64,000 nt of DNA from Armatimonadota bacterium (GCA_031459715.1 JAVKIA010000013.1:1-64000); one strand, 5' to 3'; counted from the first letter of the stretch, positions 44,334-53,189 are shown. Numbers and translations are program-made. The notes: generated by a model from the sequence alone, not told the origin.

Positions 44334-45241
44334 TCGTCGTCACCGAGCTGACCAGGCGCTTCGGCGAGACGGTGGCTGTGGACCGCGTCTCCCTGGAGGT
44401 CGGTCGCGGCGAGCTCTTCGGCCTCCTGGGGCCGGACGGCGCGGGAAAGACCACCCTGTTGCGCATGCTCTGCGGCATCCTGGCGCCCAGCGAGGGCACC
44501 GCGCGCGTCGGTGGCGCCGACGTCCGCGCGGCGCCGGATGAGGTGAAGGCGGTAGTGGGCTACGTGCCCCAGGCCTTCGCCCTGTGGCGCGACCTGACCG
44601 TGCTGGAGAACCTGCAGTTCATCGCCGAGACCTATGCCCTGGCCCGTCCGGTCATGGCCGAGCGCATGCAGCGCCTGCTGGCCTTCAGCCGTCTGTCGCC
44701 CTTCGCCCGTCGCCAGGCCGAGCACCTCTCCGGGGGGATGCGGCAGAAGCTGGCGCTGGCCGCGGCGCTGATCCACGAGCCGGAAGTCCTGTTGCTGGAC
44801 GAGCCCACTACCGGCGTGGACCCGGTCTCGCGCCGCGAGTTCTGGCAGATCCTCTACGAGCTCAACCGGCAGGGGAAGACCGTGATCCTGGCCACCCCAT
44901 ACATGGACGAGGCGGAGCGCTGCACGCGGGTGGCGCTGATGCATCGCGGGCGCATCCTCAGCGTGGGGTCCCCGGGGGAGATGAAGGAGCGCCTTCCGGG
45001 AGTCCTGCTGGAGGTGGTGGCCGAGCCGAGGCGAGCGGCCCTGGCCGTGGCCCGCCGCATGCCCCAGGTGCGGCAGAGCACGCTCTTCGGGGAGAGCCTG
45101 CACCTGCTGGTGTCTGACGCGGGCGCAGCCGGGCCCATCCGGTTGCGGCTGGCCGCGGAGGGGATCACCGTGCAGGAGATCCGGCCTCTGGAGCCTTCCC
45201 TGGAAGACGTCTTCGTGGCGCTGCTTGCGCCGGGAGTCTGA
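44330..45241 (+). CDS. ABC-2 type exporter ATPase, first copy
   Basis: A 303-residue ATPase with Walker A GPDGAGKTT (Asp replaces the usual Asn), signature LSGGMRQKLALAAAL, Walker B VLLLDEPTTGVDP and a switch-region Pro in place of His (TPYMDEAERC), a variation seen in the N-terminal ATPase of YbhF. It is followed by a DUF4162-like C-terminal part (about 225-300). The missing switch His suggests a degenerate ATP site that pairs with the next ATPase. The start ATG overlaps the hlyD-like gene by 4 bases. Confidence 0.93.
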   Translation: MIVVTELTRRFGETVAVDRVSLEVGRGELFGLLGPDGAGKTTLLRMLCGILAPSEGTARVGGADVRAAPDEVKAVVGYVPQAFALWRDLTVLENLQFIAETYALARPVMAERMQRLLAFSRLSPFARRQAEHLSGGMRQKLALAAALIHEPEVLLLDEPTTGVDPVSRREFWQILYELNRQGKTVILATPYMDEAERCTRVALMHRGRILSVGSPGEMKERLPGVLLEVVAEPRRAALAVARRMPQVRQSTLFGESLHLLVSDAGAAGPIRLRLAAEGITVQEIRPLEPSLEDVFVALLAPGV

Positions 45242-46245
45242 TGACGCAGGCCGTGGCGGGGGAGCCGGCCGTGGAGGCCCGGGGCCTGACCAAACGCTTC
45301 GGCGAGTTCGTCGCCGTGGACCACATCGACCTCACCATCGCCCGCGGCGAGGTCTTTGGCTTTCTCGGGCCCAACGGCGCCGGCAAAACCACCACTATTC
45401 GCATGCTATGCGGCCTGTTGCCGCCCACCGCGGGGACGGCGTACGTGCTGGGCGTCGACGTCCGCCGCGATCCCGAAGCGGTCAAGGCGCGCGTGGGCTA
45501 CATGGGGCAGCGCGCCAGCATGTACGATGACCTCAGCGTGGGCGAGCTGCTGCACTTCTACGGCCGCATCTACGGCCTGCCGCCCCGGGAGCGGGCGCGG
45601 AAGGTCCGGGCCTGGCTGGAGGAGGCGGGACTGGCCGGCAGGGAGCGGCAGCTGGTGGGCACCCTCCCCAGCGGGTGGCGGCAGCGCGTGGCTCTGGGCT
45701 GCGCCGTCCTGCACCGCCCCGAGCTTCTGCTGCTGGACGAGCCCACGTCGGGGATCGACCCCCTGCAGCGGCGCGGGTTCTGGGAGCTGATCTACCGCTT
45801 CGCCGACGAGGGGACCACCGTGCTGGTGACCACCCACTACATGGATGAGGCGGAGCACTGCACCACCCTGGCCTTCATCCACGGAGGGCGCATCGTCGCC
45901 CAGGGCAGCCCCGCGTGGATCAAGCACACCGCCATCCGCGGGGGGCTGCTGGAGGTCCTGGCCGACCCCTGGGCGGAGGCGCTGGCTGTGCTGGGCGACC
46001 TGCCCGTGGTGCGGGACGCAGCGCTGCACGGGGTGGCCATCCGCGCCCTGGTGGACGACCCCCATGGGGCGGTGCCTCAGGTGGCCGATGCCCTGCGGAC
46101 CCGAGGGGTGCTGGTGCGGCGCATCGCCCCCCGCGGCCCCTCTCTGGAGGAGGTCTTCATCTCCCTGGTGGAGCCCGCGGAGACGCCCGCCGCAGCGCAG
46201 TCCCCACCGGCCACCACCCCCAATAGAGGACCGAGTGGTGGGTAG
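45241..46245 (+). CDS. ABC-2 type exporter ATPase, second copy
   Basis: A 334-residue ATPase: Walker A GPNGAGKTTT, signature region LPSGWRQRVALGCAV (with PSGW instead of LSGG), Walker B LLLLDEPTSGIDP and the switch His in VTTHYMDEAEHC. The two consecutive ATPases thus have complementary defects (switch His lost in the first, signature altered in the second), as in the two halves of YbhF. It begins at ATG 45241, sharing one base with the previous stop, and ends inside the permease start. Confidence 0.92.
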   Translation: MTQAVAGEPAVEARGLTKRFGEFVAVDHIDLTIARGEVFGFLGPNGAGKTTTIRMLCGLLPPTAGTAYVLGVDVRRDPEAVKARVGYMGQRASMYDDLSVGELLHFYGRIYGLPPRERARKVRAWLEEAGLAGRERQLVGTLPSGWRQRVALGCAVLHRPELLLLDEPTSGIDPLQRRGFWELIYRFADEGTTVLVTTHYMDEAEHCTTLAFIHGGRIVAQGSPAWIKHTAIRGGLLEVLADPWAEALAVLGDLPVVRDAALHGVAIRALVDDPHGAVPQVADALRTRGVLVRRIAPRGPSLEEVFISLVEPAETPAAAQSPPATTPNRGPSGG

Positions 46246-47365
46246 GCGCCTGGCCGCCATTATCATCAAGGAGTTCGTGCAGCTGGCGCGCGACCGGCGC
46301 ACCCTGGCCATGGCGTTGCTCATGCCGGTGATCCAGCTCCTGCTCTTCGGCTACGCCATCACCACGGAGGTGGAGCACCTGCCCACGGTGGTATTCGATC
46401 AGTCACAGAGCCAGGAGAGCCGGGCGCTGCTGCAGCGCTTCGTCAACTCCCGCTTCTTCCACATCACGGCGTATGCCGCCAACCTGCAGGAGGTGCAGGC
46501 CCGCATCGATGGCGGGTCTGCCCGCGTGGGAATCGTCATTCCTCCGGACCTGGCCCAGGCGCTGCAGGCCGGCCGCCCCGCCCGGGTGCAGGTGATCGTA
46601 GACGCGTCCGACCCGCTGGTGGCCCGGAGCGCCCTCTCCACGGCGGAGGCCATCGGGCAGGTGGCGTCGCTGGAGATCGCCACCCGCCTGCTGAGCAGGG
46701 CCGGTGTGCCCGTGCGCGGCACGCCGCTGGAGGTGCGCACCCGCGCCTGGTACAACCCCGACCTGCGCAGCGTGAACTTCATGGTGCCGGGCCTGCTGGC
46801 GGTGATCCTGAGCATGCTCACGCTAATGCTCACGGCCATCGCCATCGTCCGGGAGCGCGAGCTGGGGACGCTGGAGCAACTCGTGGCCACCCCCATCCGC
46901 CGCGCGGAGCTCATGCTGGGGAAGATCCTCCCGTACGTGGTGCTGGGCTACCTGGACATCACCCTGGCCCTCCTGATTGGAGCCTACTGGTTCCGCGTCC
47001 CCATCCGCGGCAGTCTCCTGCTGCTCTACGCGCTGGCGCTGGTCTTCTACCTGACCACGCTGGGACAGGGCATCCTGGTTTCCACTGTCTCCCGCACGCA
47101 GCGCCAGGCCATGCAGGCGGCCTTCTTCGTCTTCCTGCCCACGGTGTTGCTCTCAGGCTTCATGTTTCCCCGGGAAGGCATGCCGCCGGTCATCCAGTGG
47201 ATCGGTTACGCCATCCCCCTGACCTACTTCCTGATCATCGTCCGCGGTATCATCCTGAAAGGGATCGGCCTGGCGGAGCTGGGCAGTCAGATCGTCCCCC
47301 TGGCCATTCTGGGCATGGTCTTCTTCACCGCAAGCGTCCTGCGCTTTCAGAAGCGGCTGGAATAG
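46235..47365 (+). CDS. ABC-2 type multidrug exporter permease
   Basis: A 376-residue permease with the ABC-2 plan: one N-terminal helix, a large extracytoplasmic domain (about 45-175) and five C-terminal helices (VPGLLAVILSMLTLMLTAIAIV onward, with the FMFPREGMPP re-entrant region). It is like YbhR/YbhS. GTG codons at 46235 and 46238 both follow AGAGGA. Only one permease gene is present for two ATPases, so it probably works as a homodimer. It is the last gene of the TetR operon. Confidence 0.92.
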   Translation: MVGRRLAAIIIKEFVQLARDRRTLAMALLMPVIQLLLFGYAITTEVEHLPTVVFDQSQSQESRALLQRFVNSRFFHITAYAANLQEVQARIDGGSARVGIVIPPDLAQALQAGRPARVQVIVDASDPLVARSALSTAEAIGQVASLEIATRLLSRAGVPVRGTPLEVRTRAWYNPDLRSVNFMVPGLLAVILSMLTLMLTAIAIVRERELGTLEQLVATPIRRAELMLGKILPYVVLGYLDITLALLIGAYWFRVPIRGSLLLLYALALVFYLTTLGQGILVSTVSRTQRQAMQAAFFVFLPTVLLSGFMFPREGMPPVIQWIGYAIPLTYFLIIVRGIILKGIGLAELGSQIVPLAILGMVFFTASVLRFQKRLE

Positions 47366-47377
47366 GCCCAAGAAGCT

Positions 47378-47905
47378 CCTTCCATCCTCTTGTCATTGTC
47401 ATCACAGCACTGGTGGTTTCACCTCTCCGCGCGCAAGAGGCGACATTCCTTGTCGTGCCCGGCAAGTCGCTGGGGTCCTATGAGTTGACGTGGAGCATCG
47501 ATCGCTTCAGGCAAGAACTTGGAGATCCCCTACAGGTGCTTGACTACAATACTGACCGCATTGGCGCAACCGGGGTCGGGTTCCCGAACGTACCTCTGCG
47601 AGGTCACTTATGGATTGGGTGGGAGATAGTCACGCGGCCTGACCTGAACAATCGTGTCATCTCGATCCATGTCCACATGGTGCGTGATCCAGCAAGAAAC
47701 GCGCATAATCTCCGATACCGGACTGCGGAGGGGCTCGGTTTGGGTTCCACGCGGACAGAAATCGAGAATGTGTATGGCAAGGCAAACTGGGAGTTCCAAA
47801 CACGGGACAGGATTTTCCGCTGGTATGCAAGCGGTATTAGCTTCATGGCCTCGATTATCTCCATGCCGACGCCGATTCCCCCAGCGATCTTGTACCGTTG
47901 GCAGG
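47378..47905 (+). pseudogene. relic of a secreted protein without a start codon
   Basis: An open frame reads like the body of a small exported protein: a hydrophobic stretch LVIVITALVVSPLRAQEA, then about 150 residues with the pattern GLGLGSTRTEIENVYGKANW reminiscent of SmpA/BamE-like folds. No ATG, GTG or TTG precedes it in frame after the permease stop, and after about 47905 the frame continues as unrelated Pro/Arg-rich shadow sequence without a stop. Base composition is much lower in GC than its neighbours. I read it as a 5'-truncated, decayed gene of foreign origin, with both ends uncertain. Confidence 0.45.
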
Positions 47906-48034
47906 CGTGGCCAGGCGCCATCGGGCGCCGACCCGAGGGGAACTCGGGCGCCTACCTGAGGAGAAATTCGGGCTCCCGGCGGATTTCGGCCAGTGCCAGT
48001 GGGCGGGTAGCCTGGGCCAGGAGGGGCTACCCGT

Positions 48035-48301
48035 ATGGATCCGCGCCGCGGATTTCTCTTCACCCGCGCCAGCGTACCTGGGAGCGGGCATCACGCGCTG
48101 CACCGGGAGATCCTGCGCCGTACCTTCCGGGAGCAGCGTCAGACGTTGCAGCAGGCGCGGGAGACCCTCCGCCGGGAGCGGGAGCAGCGGTCCCGGCTGC
48201 TGAGGGAACACCGCCAGGCCTTCCTCCGTGCCCGCGCGCAGGCCAAGCGCGAGGGACGCACCCTGCTGAAGATCCTCGACAACCTCCCCCGCCTAGTCTA
48301 A
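48035..48301 (+). CDS. small basic coiled-coil protein, hypothetical
   Basis: An 88-residue ORF from ATG 48035 to TAA 48301. From residue 21 on it is one highly charged helix (RTFREQRQTLQQARETLRRE and on) ending LLKILDNLPRLV. No domain is recognised. A GAGGGG lies about 9 bases upstream. It stands alone in a 670-base stretch after the efflux operon. Such Arg/Gln/Glu-rich frames can arise by chance in GC-rich DNA, so it is tentative. Confidence 0.45.
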   Translation: MDPRRGFLFTRASVPGSGHHALHREILRRTFREQRQTLQQARETLRREREQRSRLLREHRQAFLRARAQAKREGRTLLKILDNLPRLV

Positions 48302-48364
48302 CGTTTCCTTCTGGGTTGCACTCCGGCGCGGGGTGGCTCGCCGCCACGGGATGGAGGAGCGGTG

Positions 48365-48772
48365 ATGGACGAGCCCCGAGGGGCCAATCGGTTCCTGGGA
48401 GGTCTGCTGTTGCTGGGGTTGGGAGTGCTCTTCCTCCTCAGCAACTTCGGTTACTTCTCCTGGGCAGCTCTGGGCCGCTGGTGGCCGCTGGTCCTCATCG
48501 CCATCGGCCTGATCATCCTGCTGCGGCGGTCTTCCACGGAGCCTGCCGCCGGGCCGCCGCTTTCTCCCGCTGAGCCCCCTTCCCCCGCACCAGCTGGACC
48601 GTGGGTGGTCCGGCCACGACGGAGCTTTCCCACCAACGCCGTCATCCTCATCGGGCTCGGCTTGGCCTTCCTCATCGACGAGGCCCTGGGCGGGCGGGCC
48701 CTCCCCGCGCTCATCCTCATCGTCCTCGGGGGAGCGTTGCTGCTGCGCGACTGGTACGGGCGCAGCCGCTGA
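48365..48772 (+). CDS. LiaI/LiaF-like small membrane protein
   Basis: A 135-residue membrane protein with four hydrophobic segments in two pairs: FLGGLLLLGLGVLFLLSNFG and WWPLVLIAIGLIILLRR, then a Pro-rich linker and NAVILIGLGLAFLI with ALILIVLGGALLLRDW. This paired pattern is that of LiaI-LiaF-like/DUF5668 proteins linked to envelope stress. ATG 48365 follows GGAGGAGC. No two-component genes are nearby. Confidence 0.75.
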   Translation: MDEPRGANRFLGGLLLLGLGVLFLLSNFGYFSWAALGRWWPLVLIAIGLIILLRRSSTEPAAGPPLSPAEPPSPAPAGPWVVRPRRSFPTNAVILIGLGLAFLIDEALGGRALPALILIVLGGALLLRDWYGRSR

Positions 48773-48868
48773 CCGGGGCGCAGGGCGCACCACCGGAGAC
48801 CACCGGAGGGTCGCGATTTCCTCCTTGATCTGCTTGAGGCTGCAGACCTTGCACGTGTTGGGGTTCCT

Positions 48869-48887
48869 GGGGGTGCGCCGCACCCCC
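48869..48887. other. 9-bp inverted repeat in an intergenic region
   Basis: GGGGGTGCG and CGCACCCCC are perfect arms separated by a single base. No U-tract follows on either strand, so it is not a standard terminator; it may be a protein-binding palindrome or chance. Confidence 0.5.
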
Positions 48888-48976
48888 GCAGCACGCGCGG
48901 GGGATGGCACAGATCCCTGCCGCCAGGAGTCCTCTCCGGCGGCGTCAAAAGGAGCGCGCAGCACTCGGGGGGTGTC

Positions 48977-49885
48977 GTGGCCGACTCTTCGCTGACCGTG
49001 GTGGTGGCCGGGGCGAGCGGGCACCTGGGCTCTGCGCTCGTCGCCCTGCTGCAGCACCAGGGGCACCGCGTCCGCCGGCTCGTGCGCAGCCCCCGCCCCA
49101 GTACCCTTGAGGCGGTGCCCTGGAATCCGGAGGCCGGGACCATCGACGCGGCGGCGCTGGAAGGGGTCGACGCCGTGATCAATCTGGCCGGGGAGCGCAT
49201 CGCCGCCGTGCGCTGGACACAGGCGAAGAAGGCGCGCATCGCCGGCAGCCGGGTGGGCGGGACGCGGCTGCTGGCGGAGACGCTGGCCGCGCTGGCGCGG
49301 CGTCCCCGCGTCTTCCTCTCCGCCTCGGCCGTGGGCTATTACGGGGACCGGGGAGCGGAGGTACTCACCGAGGAGAGCCCCCCGGGCGACACCTACCTGG
49401 CACGCCTCTGCCGCGAGTGGGAGGCCGCGGCGGAGCCAGCGCGGCGCGCCGGTATCCGCGTGGTGCACCTGCGGACCGCCAACGTCCTGGACGCGCGGCG
49501 GGGCTTCCTGGTACCCCTGCTGCCGCTGTTTCGCCTGGGCCTGGGCGGGCGTCTGGGCAGCGGCAGGCAGTACATGCCCTGGATCACCATCGACGACTGG
49601 GTGCAGGCGGTCGGTCACCTGCTGACTGCGGAGACCGTGGATGGGCCGGTGAACCTGGCCGCCCCTCAGCCGGTGACCAACGCGGAGTTCACCCGCACGC
49701 TGGCTCGAGTGCTCGGTCGTCCGGCGTTCTTTGTGGTGCCGGCCTTCGTCCTGCGCCTGGTCATGGGGGAGCTCGGCCGGGAAATCCTGGCCAGCCAGCG
49801 GGTCTACCCGGCGCGGCTGCTGGCCTCCGGTTTCACCTTCCGTTACCCCTCGCTGGAAGAGGCACTGCACCACCTGCTGCGGTGA
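48977..49885 (+). CDS. TIGR01777-family NAD-dependent epimerase (YfcH-like)
   Basis: A 302-residue Rossmann protein. The nucleotide loop is VVAGASGHLGSALV (9-22), and family marks GVDAVINLAGERIA, RIAGSRVGGTRLL, FLSASAVGYYGDRG and MPWITIDDWVQAVGHLL are present; the C-terminus is DUF1731-like (ASQRVYPARLLASGFTFRYPSLEEAL). The substrate of this family is not established. It starts with GTG at 48977 behind GGGGGGTG. A set of imperfect 20-base repeats begins inside its last codons. Confidence 0.92.
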   Translation: MADSSLTVVVAGASGHLGSALVALLQHQGHRVRRLVRSPRPSTLEAVPWNPEAGTIDAAALEGVDAVINLAGERIAAVRWTQAKKARIAGSRVGGTRLLAETLAALARRPRVFLSASAVGYYGDRGAEVLTEESPPGDTYLARLCREWEAAAEPARRAGIRVVHLRTANVLDARRGFLVPLLPLFRLGLGGRLGSGRQYMPWITIDDWVQAVGHLLTAETVDGPVNLAAPQPVTNAEFTRTLARVLGRPAFFVVPAFVLRLVMGELGREILASQRVYPARLLASGFTFRYPSLEEALHHLLR

Positions 49886-49956
49886 GACGGCTCTCGCTAC
49901 GGTGAGAGAGGCCCTTGCTGCGGTGGGCCGCTCTTACTGCGTTGAGGCCGCTCCAC
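49877..49956 (+). repeat. four imperfect ~20-bp tandem repeats
   Basis: Units at 49877-49896, 49897-49917, 49918-49936 and 49937-49956 each begin CTGCGGTGA or a close variant and continue with GGC(C)CT-rich sequence. They start within the last codons of the epimerase gene and end just before the glycosyltransferase gene. Confidence 0.7.
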
Positions 49957-49960
49957 CCGC

Positions 49961-52213
49961 TTGTGGATGGTTGGGACGGCACGCGCGGGGATCCCCCTGT
50001 GGGTACGGGCGGAGACTGGGGGAGGTAGGGGTTGGGCAAAACTACCGCTGGTGGAACCGCAGCCCGACCGGCTTCCCTCCCGGATCCGCCAGGCCGCCAT
50101 GCTCCTGGCGCTGGCAGCGGGGGTCGTCTACCTGGTCTGGCGGCTTTTCTTCACCCTGAACACGCAGGCCCTCTGGCTGGCCCTCCCCGTCTGGGCGGCC
50201 GAGCTCTACGGGGTCGCGGCCGCCGGCCTGCTCTTCTTCACGGCGTGGCGCCCCACGCGGCGGTCCGCCCCGCCGGCCCTCCCCGGACGCAGCGTTGACG
50301 TCCTGATAGTGGTCAGGGACGAGCCCCCCTGGATGGTGCGTCGTGCCGTGCTGGGAGCCCTCGCCCTGCGCTACCCGCACGCCACCTGGGTGCTCGATGC
50401 CGGCGGCAGGCCGGAGGTGGCGCAGATGGCCGGGGAGTTCGGCTGCCGCTACCTGGCGGCGGCAGGCGGCAGCAGGGCGGAGACGCTGAACCGGGCGCTG
50501 GCCGACAGCCACGCCGAGTTCGTCGCCGTCTTCGACGCCGACCAGGTCTCTGCTCCCGAGTTCCTCGACCGCACCTTGGGCTACTTCGCCGACCCCCGGG
50601 TGGCTTTCGTCCAGACCTCGCAGGACTTCTACAACGTTGACTCCTACCAGCACCGGTTCGATGTGGAGTCCCGGCGTACGTGGCACGACCAGGTCCTCTT
50701 CTTCCGCGTGATCCAGCCGGGGAAGGACCGCTGGAACGCCGCACTCTACACCGGCACCTGCGCGGTCTTGCGGCGCAGCGCTCTGGAGGATGCGGGCGGC
50801 TTCGCCCCGGAGGTGGTGGCGGAAGGTCTCCATACCTCCCTGCGCCTGCACGGACGCGGGTGGAGGTCGGTCTACCACAACGAGGTTCTGGCCTACGGCC
50901 TGGCCGCGGTGGCCGCCGGCCCCTACCACGCGCAGCGCCTGCGCTGGGACCGAGGGGCGATGCAGCTCCTGCGCTGCGCCAACCCCCTCACCGTCCGTGG
51001 CCTCTCCCTGCCCCAGCGCCTCAGCTACCTGGCCACGCTGACCGCCCCCCTGGAAGGCTGGCAGAAGCTCGTCTTCTATCTGACGCCGCCCGTCTACCTG
51101 TTCACGGGGATCCTACCGGTGCGTGCGCTGGAGGCGGCCCTCCTCGCCCGCCTCGGCCTGGTCTACGGCTTGCTGCTGCTGGCCTACAAGCTGGCCTGCC
51201 GCGGCCACGGCATGGCCCTGCTCAACGCGCACTACAGCATGGTGCGCTTCTACACCTCAATCAAGAGCACAGCCGCCCTGCTCCGGAGGGCCCGCGGCCA
51301 AGAAGAGTTCCGCCCTCCCGTGGCTTCAGACCGCCCGCCCTGGCCGGTGCTCCTGCCCGTGCTCTTTGTCTTCACCACCAACGACCTGGCCGTCTACGCG
51401 GGCACCACGCGCTTCGTCCTGGGCGTGGATCCGGACCCGCTGGGATATGCGGGCAACCTCCTGTGGGCCTCCTGGCACGTCTGGCTGACCATCTGGGCCG
51501 TGTGGTTCGCCCTGAAGAAGGTAGAGCGGCGAGCGCGGTACCGCCTTCCCGTGGCCGTGCCCGTGCGCTACGCGGGCGAGCAAGGAGACACCGGCATTGG
51601 TGTCCTGGTGGACATCCACGAGGAGGGAGCGGGCCTGCTGGTGCCGCAGGTCCCCTTCGAGGCCAAGCAAGTCTGGGTGCAGTTCCTCTGGTTCGACCAG
51701 CGCGTCGGCCTGGACGGTGAGGTGGTCTTCCAGCGGGAGACGCCTAACGGGCTGCACGTGGGACTGCGCCTGCGGGGGCTGCGCCCCGAGACGCGGGACT
51801 TCCTCACCTCGTTTGTCATCCTCTTTGCCCAGCGGAAGTTTGTGGCGGAGGTGAGCCGCCCCATGGACCGGCTGGGAGCCGCTGCCTGGCGGCGGGAACG
51901 GCGGCGCACCCCGCGACGGCGCTGGCATCTTCCTGTGCGCGTCGAGGTGGACGGAGACGAGGTCTGGGGGGTCACCCAGGACGTGAGCGAGCGCGGCGCC
52001 CTGGTCCTCTTCCCACAGCCGCTGGCCGTGGGCTCCACCTTCCGTCTCGCCGCCTGGACCAGCCGCGTGGCTCACACCGCCACGGTGGTGCACAGCGAGG
52101 TCATCGAACTGCCGCCGTACACCCTCTACCGCGCCGGTCTGCGCATCACGCCGGCGCCGCTGGGCGCGCCGGTGCGGCGGGCCAGCCCTCCACAGGTCCG
52201 GACCCGCGCCTAG
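49961..52213 (+). CDS. BcsA-like family 2 glycosyltransferase with two PilZ domains
   Basis: A 750-residue membrane glycosyltransferase. Two N-terminal helices (about 44-96) precede the GT2 domain (110-340) with DAD at 192-194 and QRLRW at 325-329; about four more helices follow, then PilZ 1 (about 520-610, RARYR, degenerate DIHEEG) and PilZ 2 (about 645-740, RTPRR and canonical DVSERG). It would make an extracellular glucan under cyclic-di-GMP control. However, the TED motif with the catalytic base reads AEG (287-289), so activity is doubtful. The start is unsettled: TTG 49961, ATG 49967 or GTG 50051. No BcsB or cellulase gene is adjacent. Confidence 0.85.
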   Translation: MWMVGTARAGIPLWVRAETGGGRGWAKLPLVEPQPDRLPSRIRQAAMLLALAAGVVYLVWRLFFTLNTQALWLALPVWAAELYGVAAAGLLFFTAWRPTRRSAPPALPGRSVDVLIVVRDEPPWMVRRAVLGALALRYPHATWVLDAGGRPEVAQMAGEFGCRYLAAAGGSRAETLNRALADSHAEFVAVFDADQVSAPEFLDRTLGYFADPRVAFVQTSQDFYNVDSYQHRFDVESRRTWHDQVLFFRVIQPGKDRWNAALYTGTCAVLRRSALEDAGGFAPEVVAEGLHTSLRLHGRGWRSVYHNEVLAYGLAAVAAGPYHAQRLRWDRGAMQLLRCANPLTVRGLSLPQRLSYLATLTAPLEGWQKLVFYLTPPVYLFTGILPVRALEAALLARLGLVYGLLLLAYKLACRGHGMALLNAHYSMVRFYTSIKSTAALLRRARGQEEFRPPVASDRPPWPVLLPVLFVFTTNDLAVYAGTTRFVLGVDPDPLGYAGNLLWASWHVWLTIWAVWFALKKVERRARYRLPVAVPVRYAGEQGDTGIGVLVDIHEEGAGLLVPQVPFEAKQVWVQFLWFDQRVGLDGEVVFQRETPNGLHVGLRLRGLRPETRDFLTSFVILFAQRKFVAEVSRPMDRLGAAAWRRERRRTPRRRWHLPVRVEVDGDEVWGVTQDVSERGALVLFPQPLAVGSTFRLAAWTSRVAHTATVVHSEVIELPPYTLYRAGLRITPAPLGAPVRRASPPQVRTRA

Positions 52214-53094
52214 CCTGCGCCCCCGAAGGCCTGCGGGTACTGGAGCGCGGCCTGCAGCGCCCGCCTGGTGAATACGGTGGCCAGGTGACGCCGGTAGTCG
52301 GCGGAGGCGAAGATATCAGCGTTGACCTCCACACCCTCCGCCGCCTTCGCCGCCGCCGCCGCCAGCGCCTCCGCTGTCGGAGCAATCCCCTGCAACGCCT
52401 CCTCCACCGCCACTGCCCGGTAGGGGACCGGCGCCACGCCGGTGACACCCACCCGCACCTGAGTGCAGCGGCCCCCGCGGTCTGTGGTCACCAGGGCGGC
52501 TACGCCCACCACGGCGAAGCCTGAGGCGGGGTGGGGAAACTTCAGGTAGGCGCTCCCCGAGCCCGGCGGTGGCAGCGGCAGGCGCACCTCCACCAGGATC
52601 TCCCCCGGGCGCAGCGCCGTGGCATACAGGCCAGTGAAGAACTCGCCCGCGGCGATCCTGCGCCGTCCCTCCATCCCCTCCGCCACCACCTCCGCCTCCA
52701 GGGCCAGCACAGCGGCCGGATAGTCAGCGGCAGGGTCGGCGTGGGCCAGGCTACCGCCGATCGTCCCCATGTTCCGCACCTGGAGGTCGCCGATGCACGC
52801 CGCAGTCTGCGGCAGCAGGGGGATATGCTGCCGCAGCAGGTCCGAGGACTCGATCATCCAGTGGGTGGTCATCGCCCCCACCACCACACGGCCATCTTCC
52901 AGGCGGATGCCGCGCAGGTCGTCGATCCGCCTCAGGTCGATGAGGTGCGCGGGGGTGGCCAGGCGCAGCTTCATCAGCGGCAGGAGGCTGTGGCCGCCCG
53001 CCAGCAGCCTGGCCTTGTCGCCGTGAGTGGCCAGCAGCTGCAGGGCTTCCCTCAGCGATGCGGGCGCGTGGTAGGCAAACGGCGCCGGAATCAC
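52210..53094 (-). CDS. FAD-binding subunit of a molybdenum hydroxylase (CoxM/XdhB type)
   Basis: A 294-residue FAD protein. Both FAD loops are clear: LLAGGHSLLPLMKLRLA (29-45) and MGTIGGSLAHADPAAD (about 108-123); the C-terminal CO-dehydrogenase flavoprotein domain follows. No iron-sulfur or Mo subunit gene is adjacent. The fused xanthine dehydrogenase at 31367-33964 lacks exactly this subunit, so the two may assemble despite the 18-kb distance. It starts at GTG 53094 and its end overlaps the glycosyltransferase stop on the other strand. Confidence 0.9.
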   Translation of the reverse strand: MIPAPFAYHAPASLREALQLLATHGDKARLLAGGHSLLPLMKLRLATPAHLIDLRRIDDLRGIRLEDGRVVVGAMTTHWMIESSDLLRQHIPLLPQTAACIGDLQVRNMGTIGGSLAHADPAADYPAAVLALEAEVVAEGMEGRRRIAAGEFFTGLYATALRPGEILVEVRLPLPPPGSGSAYLKFPHPASGFAVVGVAALVTTDRGGRCTQVRVGVTGVAPVPYRAVAVEEALQGIAPTAEALAAAAAKAAEGVEVNADIFASADYRRHLATVFTRRALQAALQYPQAFGGAG

Positions 53095-53189
53095 ACCCCA
53101 CTGTTACGCGGGCAGCTGGCGTCTTCCCTGCCGGCGACAAGGGGCCCCGGGGCGGCGGCGAATGTAGGAGAGTTCCTGGAAGAGGCTGG

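Noticed and set aside
48790-48885. Short minus-strand frame with a CxxC peptide (NTCKVCSLKQIKEEI)
   Set aside because: The stretch looks protein-like, but it has no credible start or end and no recognised family; too short to call as a gene or relic.
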